This document shows, piece after piece, positions 25,779-33,218 of a DNA stretch of 64,000 bases. Origin of the DNA: Bacteroidota bacterium (GTDB taxonomy: Bacteria > Bacteroidota > Bacteroidia > B-17B0 > Aurantibacillaceae); the NCBI GenBank assembly GCA_016185125.1, contig JACPOC010000007.1:1-64000 (forward strand), given 5' to 3'. The notes beneath the pieces are model-generated. The model saw only the letters and a list, made by a program, of their open reading frames with translations, did no database searches and was not told the origin of the DNA. Numbering within the stretch: the stretch's first letter is position 1; each line of letters opens with the position of its first letter. The position numbers and the translations under genes are program-made.

Positions 25779-26606
25779 TTAAATGTAGTCGGTAAACGAT
25801 TTTTCAAAATTTAAAAAGTACTTCACCGAAAAAATTAAAACAAATAATGTAATTACCGCAGAAACCATTGCATAGGTAACATTATAATTTTCGAAGGTTC
25901 CGTAGAAACAGAATTTAAAAGCATTGATGATAAACACGAAAGGGTTTAATTGATAAAGCACTTTTATCCAGGCCGGAATATTCATACTCAAAATAAATTC
26001 AGAACTTAAAAAAATAGGTGAGGCGTAAAATAAGATCTGAATAAAAAAAGGCAGAATAAATTTAACATCCCTGAATTTCACAGATGCAGTGGCGCTGAGA
26101 AGCCCGATGCCAAAGCATAATATCACACCATAAGTCACAACCATGGGAAGAAAAATAATTTGCCAGGGTGGTAATCCTTTAAAAGAAAAAAACAAGATCA
26201 AAAAAATAATGAACGCAATTAAAAAATCAACAAGGCAAACCAATAGGCTTGATAAAGGCAATATCAATTTAGGAAAATAGACTTTAGTTAAAATATTTGC
26301 ATTGGTAGAAAGTGAATTACTCACATCTGTAATAGTTGTTGATAAAAGCTGCCAGAATACAATACCTGAAGAGACCGCTACAAAACTTTCAACGAAACCC
26401 GAAGAGCGATCTACAAGGTAACGCAGAATTCCAAATATAAAAATATTAATTACCGGTCTGATAATACTCCAAGCAAAACCCATTTTTGTTTGTTTGTAAC
26501 GCACCGAAACATCGCGCAGAGATAAGTACCTGAATAAACCACCATACCGTTTTAATTCCGGTATGTTTAACAGCGATTTATCTGTACTGGTGATAACGGT
26601 TTTCAT
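25779..26606 (-). CDS. Wzm-like polysaccharide ABC exporter permease
   Basis: A 275-residue ABC-2 permease. The N-terminal cytoplasmic helix has the typical LSLRDVSVRYKQTKMGFAW, followed by about six membrane helices and the conserved ATASVKFRDVKFILPFF. It pairs with the Wzt-like ATPase next door. It is first in the right operon, behind a -7 box only eight bases from the ATG. Confidence 0.9.
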   Translation of the reverse strand: MKTVITSTDKSLLNIPELKRYGGLFRYLSLRDVSVRYKQTKMGFAWSIIRPVINIFIFGILRYLVDRSSGFVESFVAVSSGIVFWQLLSTTITDVSNSLSTNANILTKVYFPKLILPLSSLLVCLVDFLIAFIIFLILFFSFKGLPPWQIIFLPMVVTYGVILCFGIGLLSATASVKFRDVKFILPFFIQILFYASPIFLSSEFILSMNIPAWIKVLYQLNPFVFIINAFKFCFYGTFENYNVTYAMVSAVITLFVLIFSVKYFLNFEKSFTDYI

Positions 26607-26614
26607 AGGGCTAA

Positions 26615-26622
26615 CAAATATA
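26615..26622 (-). promoter_or_regulatory. -7 box of the wzm-wzt-glycan operon
   Basis: TATATTTG on the minus strand, an exact TAnnTTTG match with eight bases between it and the ATG of the Wzm-like gene. Transcription would start within a few bases of the start codon. No TTTG is seen at the usual -33 position. Confidence 0.45.
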
Positions 26623-26743
26623 CTTATTTAAAGCTTTTAAGAGTAGCAGCCTTTGCGTTTTTATAAACATACAAATTGTAAAAATCAGTAGTAAAATACT
26701 TGTGATTTAATTCGTTTGGTGAAGTTCTTGGGCTTTTAACTCT

Positions 26744-26751
26744 TACCTTTG
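26744..26751 (+). promoter_or_regulatory. -7 box giving a leaderless mRNA
   Basis: TACCTTTG, an exact TAnnTTTG match, four bases before the GTG at 26756. The first transcribed base should be at or next to that GTG. A TTTG exists upstream, but at 25 bases, longer than the usual 19-21. Confidence 0.45.
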
Positions 26752-26755
26752 CTTT

Positions 26756-27325
26756 GTGCATACCATTGAGCCATATTATAACTGGAGACACTTATACATT
26801 GCTTCCGAAGATGAGCAATCTCCATTTTATGGACGCGAATACAGCGAATTTGAGTACAGCAATACAATTTATAATTTTTACATTCATCCTCAGTGGGATG
26901 ATATTGGCAGCAGCACGCTTTATATCAAAATATTGTTTGTTGATTATTCTGAAAAATACGCCATCATTGAGTTAATAGGTGAGTGGAATGACGCCATTAC
27001 CAATGATATTATGCTTTTAAAAAGAGATTTTATTGATGAACTGAATCATTTTGGCATTAATAAATACATTTTAGTTGGCGAAAATGTATTAAATTTTCAT
27101 AATAGCGACGACAGTTATTACGAAGAATGGTTTGAGGATAACGGAGAAGATGGCTGGATTGCTTTAATTAATTTCCGTGAACACGTTTTAAAAGAATTTA
27201 AATGTTCCCACATTGATTATTATTTTGTTTTTGGCGGAGAATTGGATGATTTTGACTGGCGTAAATTCTCGCCGGGTCAGGTTTTTGGTAATGTGAGCAA
27301 AGTCATTAATAAGCGGCTTACCTGA
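26756..27325 (+). CDS. acidic protein of unknown function
   Basis: A 189-residue soluble protein with no signal peptide or membrane helix and a strong excess of Asp, Glu, Tyr and Trp (for example YYEEWFEDNGEDGW near 122-135). The N-terminal region, HPQWDD..STLYIKILFVDYSEKYAIIELIG, looks like a small beta sheet. I recognise no family. The only usable start is GTG at 26756, since the next in-frame Met is about 80 codons on, and it sits right behind a promoter box. It is divergent from the polysaccharide exporter operon and ends base-to-base against the convergent channel gene. Confidence 0.7.
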   Translation: MHTIEPYYNWRHLYIASEDEQSPFYGREYSEFEYSNTIYNFYIHPQWDDIGSSTLYIKILFVDYSEKYAIIELIGEWNDAITNDIMLLKRDFIDELNHFGINKYILVGENVLNFHNSDDSYYEEWFEDNGEDGWIALINFREHVLKEFKCSHIDYYFVFGGELDDFDWRKFSPGQVFGNVSKVINKRLT

Positions 27326-28264
27326 TTATCGTACTTCATCATAAACATGAATGTCGTTTACCGTAATATAAACTTTTCCTTTGGCATCTGCTTCCTGTTT
27401 TAAAGGCTTAAATTTGGCATTTTGCACCATTTCTTCTGCTTTATAAGAATGGCGCGAATATACATTTTGCGAAAAAGTATCATTGATGGCCTTTATTAAA
27501 ATAATAAATTCCGCATCTTGCTCAGCCAGATGTTTAAGGGTTAAATTTTTGAGGGGACTCTCATCGTCAATCGGATGAACGATTGTCCAGCTTAATGTTA
27601 AAAAATTAATTCTGTTTATTTCCAGTTTAAGTGTTTCAAAAGCGCGTTTTCCGGTGTTTGTATCGTTATAAACCATTGTAACGCTGGCTTCGCACTCAAT
27701 TAATTCATACTGCATTTTATTGGTTATTCTAAACATTAGTGCTGTTATATCTTGATATGGCGCTATCAAAGCTTTGTTGCTGTATAAAAGATCGGCTTTT
27801 GGCCGCGAAAATCTACCAAATAAAATTCCGGTTGCTAGGGCAAAACTTAATAAACCCATTAAAGATTCTATTGCCGATATTGTGCTTGCTGCGTTACCAA
27901 TTGGAAAAACATGGCCGTAACCAAGGGTTGTTAAAGTTTGGGCACTGAAAAAAAATAATGACATAAATTTATTAAATTCAGTAGCAGAATCTATTCCTCC
28001 AAAATGGCCACTTCCTATTATATAATAAAGTGAAGCGAAAATCAAATTGGTAATTATATAACTGCTAACTATTACCACTAATAACTTTGTAATAGAGGTA
28101 GTGATAAACCAGTGAAAAATATCCAGATTTCCTAAGCCGGGCAATCCGCGGCGCCGAATATTAATGCTTCCGTCGCGGTTGATGAACCTTACCGCTTTGT
28201 GGTAATTCTTTTCTCCAAACCCCAACTCAGGTTTCTTTTTAGTTTTATTATTAATTGGCGACAT
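27326..28264 (-). CDS. KirBac-type inward-rectifier potassium channel
   Basis: A 312-residue channel with two membrane helices (about 58-82 and 122-147) around a pore helix and the selectivity filter TLGYGH (113-118). An IgG-like cytoplasmic C-terminal domain of inward-rectifier type follows (RITNKMQYELIECEASV, LTLSWTIVHPIDDESPL). An N-terminal amphipathic slide region precedes helix 1. KirBac channels conduct K+ and are gated by lipids, pH or cations; the gating signal here is unknown. It is convergent with the acidic protein gene, with no bases between the stops. Confidence 0.92.
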   Translation of the reverse strand: MSPINNKTKKKPELGFGEKNYHKAVRFINRDGSINIRRRGLPGLGNLDIFHWFITTSITKLLVVIVSSYIITNLIFASLYYIIGSGHFGGIDSATEFNKFMSLFFFSAQTLTTLGYGHVFPIGNAASTISAIESLMGLLSFALATGILFGRFSRPKADLLYSNKALIAPYQDITALMFRITNKMQYELIECEASVTMVYNDTNTGKRAFETLKLEINRINFLTLSWTIVHPIDDESPLKNLTLKHLAEQDAEFIILIKAINDTFSQNVYSRHSYKAEEMVQNAKFKPLKQEADAKGKVYITVNDIHVYDEVR

Positions 28265-28284
28265 TCTAAATGAATTATAGTAAT

Positions 28285-28292
28285 TACCTTTG
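28285..28292 (+). promoter_or_regulatory. -7 box of the SCO1-thioredoxin pair
   Basis: TACCTTTG, an exact TAnnTTTG match, six bases before the ATG at 28299. The mRNA would have almost no 5' leader. A -33 TTTG at the usual spacing is not visible. Confidence 0.5.
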
Positions 28293-28298
28293 CATTAA

Positions 28299-28967
28299 AT
28301 GAATAACAAATTTAATTATTATTGGCTGCTAATTCTAATTCCTTTAGGTTTTATAGCTTGGTATTTTATTTCAAAAAAAGAAAATGCGCCTATTCGTCAT
28401 TTAGCTTATTTTGGGCCTAAAAATGCTTTTAAAATAAACGATACTACGTACCACACAATTCCTGATTTTGAATTTATTGATCAAAATGGTTTAAAAATCA
28501 ACAGAGAATCTTTAAAAGGTAAAATTTATGTTACTGAATACTTTTTTACTACCTGTAAAAGTATTTGTCCGGTAATGAATAATAATTTGCAAGGAGTTTA
28601 TCAAGAGTTTAAGAATGAAAAGAATCTTTGGATTTTATCTCACACGGTTGATCCGGAAACGGATAGTGTGTCTGTTTTAAAAAATTACGCTAATGCCCAC
28701 GGTGTTAGCGATGAGCGTTGGCATTTTGTTACGGGAAATAAAAAGCAATTGTATGAACTTGCGCGAAAAGGTTATTTATTAAATGCGGAAGAAGGTAATG
28801 GGGGCGAAGAAGATTTTATTCATACTCAGAATTTTGCACTGATAGATAAGGAAAGCCATATAAGGGGGTTTTATGAAGGAACCGACAGTTTGGAAGTGCA
28901 GCGGCTTAAACAAGAAATTAAAATTTTATTAAAAGAATATGAATACAAAAATAATAGTAGTCTTTAG
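28299..28967 (+). CDS. SCO1/SenC copper chaperone
   Basis: A 222-residue membrane-anchored protein with one N-terminal helix (8-24) and a periplasmic thioredoxin-like domain. It carries the SCO copper site: Cys86 and Cys90 in TTCKSICP, and His175 in DFIHTQNFAL. SCO1 delivers copper to, or reduces the thiols of, the CuA site of cytochrome c oxidase. No oxidase gene is in the window. It overlaps the following thioredoxin gene by 29 bases, so the two proteins are made together. Confidence 0.92.
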   Translation: MNNKFNYYWLLILIPLGFIAWYFISKKENAPIRHLAYFGPKNAFKINDTTYHTIPDFEFIDQNGLKINRESLKGKIYVTEYFFTTCKSICPVMNNNLQGVYQEFKNEKNLWILSHTVDPETDSVSVLKNYANAHGVSDERWHFVTGNKKQLYELARKGYLLNAEEGNGGEEDFIHTQNFALIDKESHIRGFYEGTDSLEVQRLKQEIKILLKEYEYKNNSSL

Positions 28968-29418
28968 TCTTTTGTTTTTCTCCGTTTTAGTACATTCGCA
29001 AAACGTGGCTTATGTTTATAAGATCAATGAATTAATAAACAGAATTGATACCTCTCAACAAACATTGGTTATTAATTTTTGGGCTACCTGGTGTAAACCC
29101 TGCATTCAGGAATTACCTGCATTTGATAGTTTAACCGCGGCAAATAATACTTGCAAAGTGATTTTGGTGAGTCTTGACTTTAAGGAGGACATCGATACTA
29201 AAGTAAATCCATTTCTTAAAAAAAATAGAGTGATATCAGATTGCATTCTGTTAGATGAAATAAATGGTAATGATTATATCAATAAAATATCTGAAAGTTG
29301 GAGCGGTGCAATTCCCGCAACACTTTTTATAAAAAAAGGAAAAAAAATATTTGTTGAGAAAAAAATGAAACTCTCAGATCTTCTATATTATGTTAAGGAA
29401 GTTCAAAAACCTAATTAA
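28939..29418 (+). CDS. secreted thioredoxin-like protein
   Basis: A 159-residue protein with a signal peptide (1-20, ending VHS) and one thioredoxin fold. The redox motif is WCKPC (Cys52 and Cys55) and the cis-proline loop is AIPATLF. WCKPC resembles the TlpA/ResA group, which reduces periplasmic thiols. Given the 29-base overlap with the SCO1 gene, the likely job is to keep the SCO1 or oxidase cysteines reduced for copper loading; that pairing is inference. Confidence 0.85.
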   Translation: MNTKIIVVFSLLFFSVLVHSQNVAYVYKINELINRIDTSQQTLVINFWATWCKPCIQELPAFDSLTAANNTCKVILVSLDFKEDIDTKVNPFLKKNRVISDCILLDEINGNDYINKISESWSGAIPATLFIKKGKKIFVEKKMKLSDLLYYVKEVQKPN

Positions 29419-29761
29419 CATTCAGAAGCTTTAATGCATCTTCTTTAGTTTCGGCTACTTTAAAAAGAGTATGAAGTTTTGTAATTAAAATTAATTCATT
29501 AATCTTTTTGTTCATATTATAAAGTACAGCTTCGCCGCCCGCCACCCGTGCTTTTGTAAGCAGTTGAATGAGGGTATTTAAACCACTGCTATTCATGTAT
29601 TTTAATTTTTCAAGATCTATTGCCCATTTATTGCAATTTTCTTTTGTGAGTGTTTCAGTATGTTCAAGCAAACCGAAGGCTTGTCCTTTTTCTATTAATT
29701 CGCCGGATAAATGGATAACAGCGTAATCTACTTGTTTACTAATGTCAAATTCAAAAACCAT
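29411..29761 (-). CDS. STAS-domain protein (anti-sigma-factor-antagonist type)
   Basis: A 116-residue protein that is a single STAS domain. After the opening beta strands comes IDLEKLKYMNSSGLNTLIQLL (split by loops, 48-68), in which Ser58 or Ser59 is where SpoIIAA-type proteins are phosphorylated by a partner-switching kinase. No kinase or phosphatase gene is next to it. It follows the Fur gene after eight bases on the same strand and overlaps the thioredoxin gene tail by eight bases on the other. Confidence 0.85.
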   Translation of the reverse strand: MVFEFDISKQVDYAVIHLSGELIEKGQAFGLLEHTETLTKENCNKWAIDLEKLKYMNSSGLNTLIQLLTKARVAGGEAVLYNMNKKINELILITKLHTLFKVAETKEDALKLLNVN

Positions 29762-29769
29762 AATTATAT

Positions 29770-30240
29770 TTAATTTTTTTTATGCTCGCAAATTCCTTGT
29801 TCAGTAAGCATTGCGCACTTAGCGAAAAAATTTAACGAGTGATGTATTACTTTAAAATTAAGCATGCTTTCCGCGCTTCTTTGAATCTGCATAATTCTTG
29901 GATCGCAGAATTCAAAAACCTTTTCACAATCCATACAGATTAAATGATCATGCTGTTTGTATTTGTAAGCTTTTTCAAATTGAGCCATGTTTTTTCCAAA
30001 CTGATGTTTTATCACCAGTCCTGCATCAAGCAAAATCTCAATGTTATTATATAATGTGGCACGGCTCACCCTGTATTTTTTATTTTTCATCATCAGGTAC
30101 AATTGCTCTATGTCAAAATGCCCTTCTTGAGAATATATTTCATTTAAAATAGCAAACCTCTCGGAAGTTTTCCTGTGTTTGTTCTTTTCTAAATACTCTG
30201 TAAGAACTTTATTAACCGCCTCCTTTGTCTCCTGGCTCAT
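29770..30240 (-). CDS. Fur-family metal-dependent repressor
   Basis: A 156-residue regulator with an N-terminal winged helix (recognition segment [19 protein letters not shown]) and a C-terminal dimerisation domain with the metal motif HDHLICMDC. The second structural cysteine pair is replaced by [11 protein letters not shown], an altered spacing. Whether it senses Fe, Zn, Mn or peroxide cannot be settled by eye. It shares a transcript with the STAS gene. A TAAATTTA box ten bases upstream is one base off the -7 consensus. Confidence 0.9.
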   Translation of the reverse strand: MSQETKEAVNKVLTEYLEKNKHRKTSERFAILNEIYSQEGHFDIEQLYLMMKNKKYRVSRATLYNNIEILLDAGLVIKHQFGKNMAQFEKAYKYKQHDHLICMDCEKVFEFCDPRIMQIQRSAESMLNFKVIHHSLNFFAKCAMLTEQGICEHKKN

Positions 30241-30391
30241 TTATAAAAACTAAATTTAGGTATAATTTAAATTTTTAGCAAATAACATAGTTAATAGGCT
30301 CAAAATCAGTCTTATGACTCTTTAGTAAATCGTTTGTTTTAAGAATCAAAATAATGAAATTCATAAACCAAATTTGTATTTTTACCGTTTT

Positions 30392-31171
30392 ATGCAATAC
30401 GGAATTTGTATATTGAGTGTTGTGCCCGGTAGGAAACTTCCTGACAATACCTCGGAAATGGTTACTCAGTTGCTTTTCGGCGAGCATTATTCAGTAATTG
30501 AAGCAACCGAAGGCTGGCTTAAAATTAGTGTTTCTTTTGATGAATATGAATGCTGGATTAACAGTAAGCAGCATCAGCGTATTTCGGAATCTACCTTTAA
30601 ACAGCTTCAAAAGCAACAAGCCGTTTATAGCTCTGAGTTAATTCAGGTATTACATAATAAAGTAAGCGATGCGCGTTTTCCAATAAGCTGTGGTTCCGTA
30701 TTACCGTTTTATTCTGAAGGTAAAGTAAGTTTTGAAGATCATGTGTTTAGTGTGAGCGGAGAGGTGTGCAAGAGTTCACAAAAAGGTTCTGCGCAACAAA
30801 TTATTTCATCTGCATTTTTATATTTAAATACGCCTTATTTGTGGGGCGGTAAAAATGCCTTAGGAATAGATTGCAGCGGCTTTACGCAAATTGTGTTTAA
30901 AATTAACGGCTTTCAATTGCCCCGGGATGCTTATCAGCAGGTGGAATTAGGATCTCCTCTTAATTTTGTGGAAGAAGCTGAGGCCGGCGATCTTGCTTTT
31001 TTTGATAACGAAGATGGAAAAATTGTGCACGTGGGCATTTTACTTGATAATGAGCGCATCATTCATTCCAGTGGCTCTGTAAGAATAGACAGGTTTGATC
31101 ATTATGGTATTTTTAATACGGATACTAAAAAGTACTCACACACTTTACGGGTGATAAAAAAAATAATTTGA
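30392..31171 (+). CDS. NlpC/P60 cell-wall peptidase with SH3 region
   Basis: A 259-residue protein without an obvious signal peptide. The N-terminal part (1-60) resembles an SH3 domain (QYGICILSVVPGRKLPD, EGWLKISVSFDEYECWI). The C-terminal part is an NlpC/P60 C40 peptidase with Cys161 in GIDCSGF and two His in KIVHVGILL and IIHSSGS. Such enzymes cut gamma-D-Glu to diamino-acid bonds in murein peptides. An extension to a TTG at 30374 is possible, but the family begins at MQYGIC. It is convergent with recQ, three bases apart. Confidence 0.88.
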   Translation: MQYGICILSVVPGRKLPDNTSEMVTQLLFGEHYSVIEATEGWLKISVSFDEYECWINSKQHQRISESTFKQLQKQQAVYSSELIQVLHNKVSDARFPISCGSVLPFYSEGKVSFEDHVFSVSGEVCKSSQKGSAQQIISSAFLYLNTPYLWGGKNALGIDCSGFTQIVFKINGFQLPRDAYQQVELGSPLNFVEEAEAGDLAFFDNEDGKIVHVGILLDNERIIHSSGSVRIDRFDHYGIFNTDTKKYSHTLRVIKKII

Positions 31172-31174
31172 ATT

Positions 31175-33079
31175 TTAGTTTCTCAGATTAAACGTATCCT
31201 CATTTTGAATGAGAATTCCATCATCAACCAATTCATTAAATGCGCCTATCCATGTTTCATCATTTACACTTGTCATTCTTGTTTTCAATTGCTGAAGAGT
31301 GAAAGATTCTTTTTTAAATAAGGCAATAATTTTTTGTTTTACCTTTTCAAATCCTTTAGGCTTTTTAGCAAGGCAAACATCACAATAGCCGCAGTCTGAA
31401 TAATTAAATTCATTAAAATATATCAATAATTGAACTTGCCTGCACAGTTCATCATTATTGGTATAATCAATTACAGCGTTAATTTTCTCGAGGTATAATT
31501 GTTTTAATCTGAAATAATTTTCGGGATTAAATTCTATAAATTTAATGTTTACCCTATCTTGCAAAAAAATAAGTTTTGGAAGCGTGGTTTGCGGCAAGTA
31601 AGTTAAAATTTGTTGCTTATCTAATAATTGTAAATATTCAATAATAGTAAACTGATTTGTTTTAACCCGATAGGCCAGATCTTTTTCGCTTATAAAAACA
31701 AAATTTTCAAACAAGCCGCCATAGCTTCTCAGTAAAGTTTTTATCAATGGTTCATATTTCGGGTATTTTACCTGAAACTCATAAATATCTTCTTTGGATG
31801 CCTTCATCATTACTTTTGCAGGTTCAAAGCCGGTGTCTAATAAGGCCAGATAATTATCTTTTTCTAAAAATTTTATGCTGTTATAAACAAGTACGGGAAG
31901 TAAATTATAACTGTTGCATACTTTATCAATATCAAATTCAAAACTCCATCCTTGACCCGAACTTACCGCCACCTGATAATAATTGCAAATTGCCTGATAG
32001 GTTTGTTTGATGTATTCAATTTCAGGAAAGGCGTATTTGAAATTATCTTTAAGTTTTAATTGATCGGCTTTTGAAAAAAACACTGTTGCATAGGCTGTTT
32101 TTCCATTACGCCCGGCGCGTCCCGCCTCCTGAAAATATGCCTCAAGCGTTTCAGGTAAGTCGAGATGCACTACAAAACGCACATCGGGCTTATCAATACC
32201 CATTCCAAATGCATTGGTGGCGCATATTACCTGAGTTTTGTTATCTATCCATTGTTGTTGGATGTTTTGCCTGTCATCATATTTTAAACCCGCATGATAA
32301 GCTAGGGCCGATATGTTGTTGTTTTTTAAATATTGCGCCAGGTCAGCTGTTTTTTTTCTATTCCTTACATATACAAGACCCGAACCGCCAATGTTTGCAA
32401 TCAGTTTAAGCAATCGGTTCACTTTGTCTTCTTCTAACTGAACAATATATCTTAAATTTTTTCTTTGAAAAGACTGACGGAAAACGTTAGGAATTTTAAA
32501 CTCCAGCTTAACTTGTATGTCTTCCACGACAGGCTTGGTAGCACTTGCGGTTAGTGCAATAACAGTAATTTTATTAAAATAATTTCGAAGCGTGGCAATG
32601 GTTAAATAACTTGGCCTGAAATCATAACCCCATTGCGAAATACAATGCGCCTCATCAACTGCAATCAAAGTAATAGGCAAAAAACTGAGCTTAGTTTTAA
32701 AATCTTCATTCTGCAATCTTTCGGGCGAAACATATAAAAATTGAACATGGCCAAAGGCGGCGTTATTAAGAGCAATTTCAATTTCTTTAAAATTCATGGC
32801 AGAACTTATTGCCACAGCCGAAATACCTCTTTTTTTAAGATTCTGAACCTGATCCTGCATCAAAGCTATTAATGGCGAAATCACCAGGCAAGTACCGCCA
32901 AGCAAAAGTCCGGGAACTTGAAAACAAAGCGATTTTCCGCCGCCCGTAGGTAGCATGGCCAGCGTATCTTTTCCTTCCAGCACCGAAGCAATAATGTCTT
33001 CCTGCAAAGGCCGGAAAGAATCATAATTCCAGTACTTTTTCAGAATTTGATGAATATCTTCTTTAATGCTGCTGCTCAA
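31175..33079 (-). CDS. recQ: RecQ-family ATP-dependent DNA helicase
   Basis: A 634-residue 3'-5' superfamily 2 helicase. It has Walker A LPTGGGKS (43-50), the DEAH box VDEAHCISQWG, motif VI QEAGRAGRNGK, and a zinc-binding subdomain with CGYCDVC, followed by a winged-helix region. It ends without an HRDC domain, so it is a shorter form, as in many Bacteroidota. The role is unwinding of recombination and stalled-fork intermediates. The start must be TTG at 33079, as the next Met is inside the Walker A region. Confidence 0.93.
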   Translation of the reverse strand: MSSSIKEDIHQILKKYWNYDSFRPLQEDIIASVLEGKDTLAMLPTGGGKSLCFQVPGLLLGGTCLVISPLIALMQDQVQNLKKRGISAVAISSAMNFKEIEIALNNAAFGHVQFLYVSPERLQNEDFKTKLSFLPITLIAVDEAHCISQWGYDFRPSYLTIATLRNYFNKITVIALTASATKPVVEDIQVKLEFKIPNVFRQSFQRKNLRYIVQLEEDKVNRLLKLIANIGGSGLVYVRNRKKTADLAQYLKNNNISALAYHAGLKYDDRQNIQQQWIDNKTQVICATNAFGMGIDKPDVRFVVHLDLPETLEAYFQEAGRAGRNGKTAYATVFFSKADQLKLKDNFKYAFPEIEYIKQTYQAICNYYQVAVSSGQGWSFEFDIDKVCNSYNLLPVLVYNSIKFLEKDNYLALLDTGFEPAKVMMKASKEDIYEFQVKYPKYEPLIKTLLRSYGGLFENFVFISEKDLAYRVKTNQFTIIEYLQLLDKQQILTYLPQTTLPKLIFLQDRVNIKFIEFNPENYFRLKQLYLEKINAVIDYTNNDELCRQVQLLIYFNEFNYSDCGYCDVCLAKKPKGFEKVKQKIIALFKKESFTLQQLKTRMTSVNDETWIGAFNELVDDGILIQNEDTFNLRN

Positions 33080-33218
33080 GGAATGCTAAGTTACTAAATT
33101 AAGGTTTTGGTGCGTGTGAAAATACTTAAGTGCTTGCCAAATTCTGTTCTCTTCTCTTTCTATAAAAAATAATAACTTTTTCAAGTAATAATAACTAAGT
33201 ATATTCGTTATCTTATTT

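Noticed and set aside
26754-26975. 73-codon frame overlapping the acidic protein gene in another frame
   Set aside because: It is shorter, has no promoter logic of its own and no protein-like pattern; the 189-codon frame fills the region.
30374-30391. TTG start six codons upstream of the NlpC/P60 gene
   Set aside because: The extension MYFYRF is not part of the family opening, and an ATG is available at 30392.
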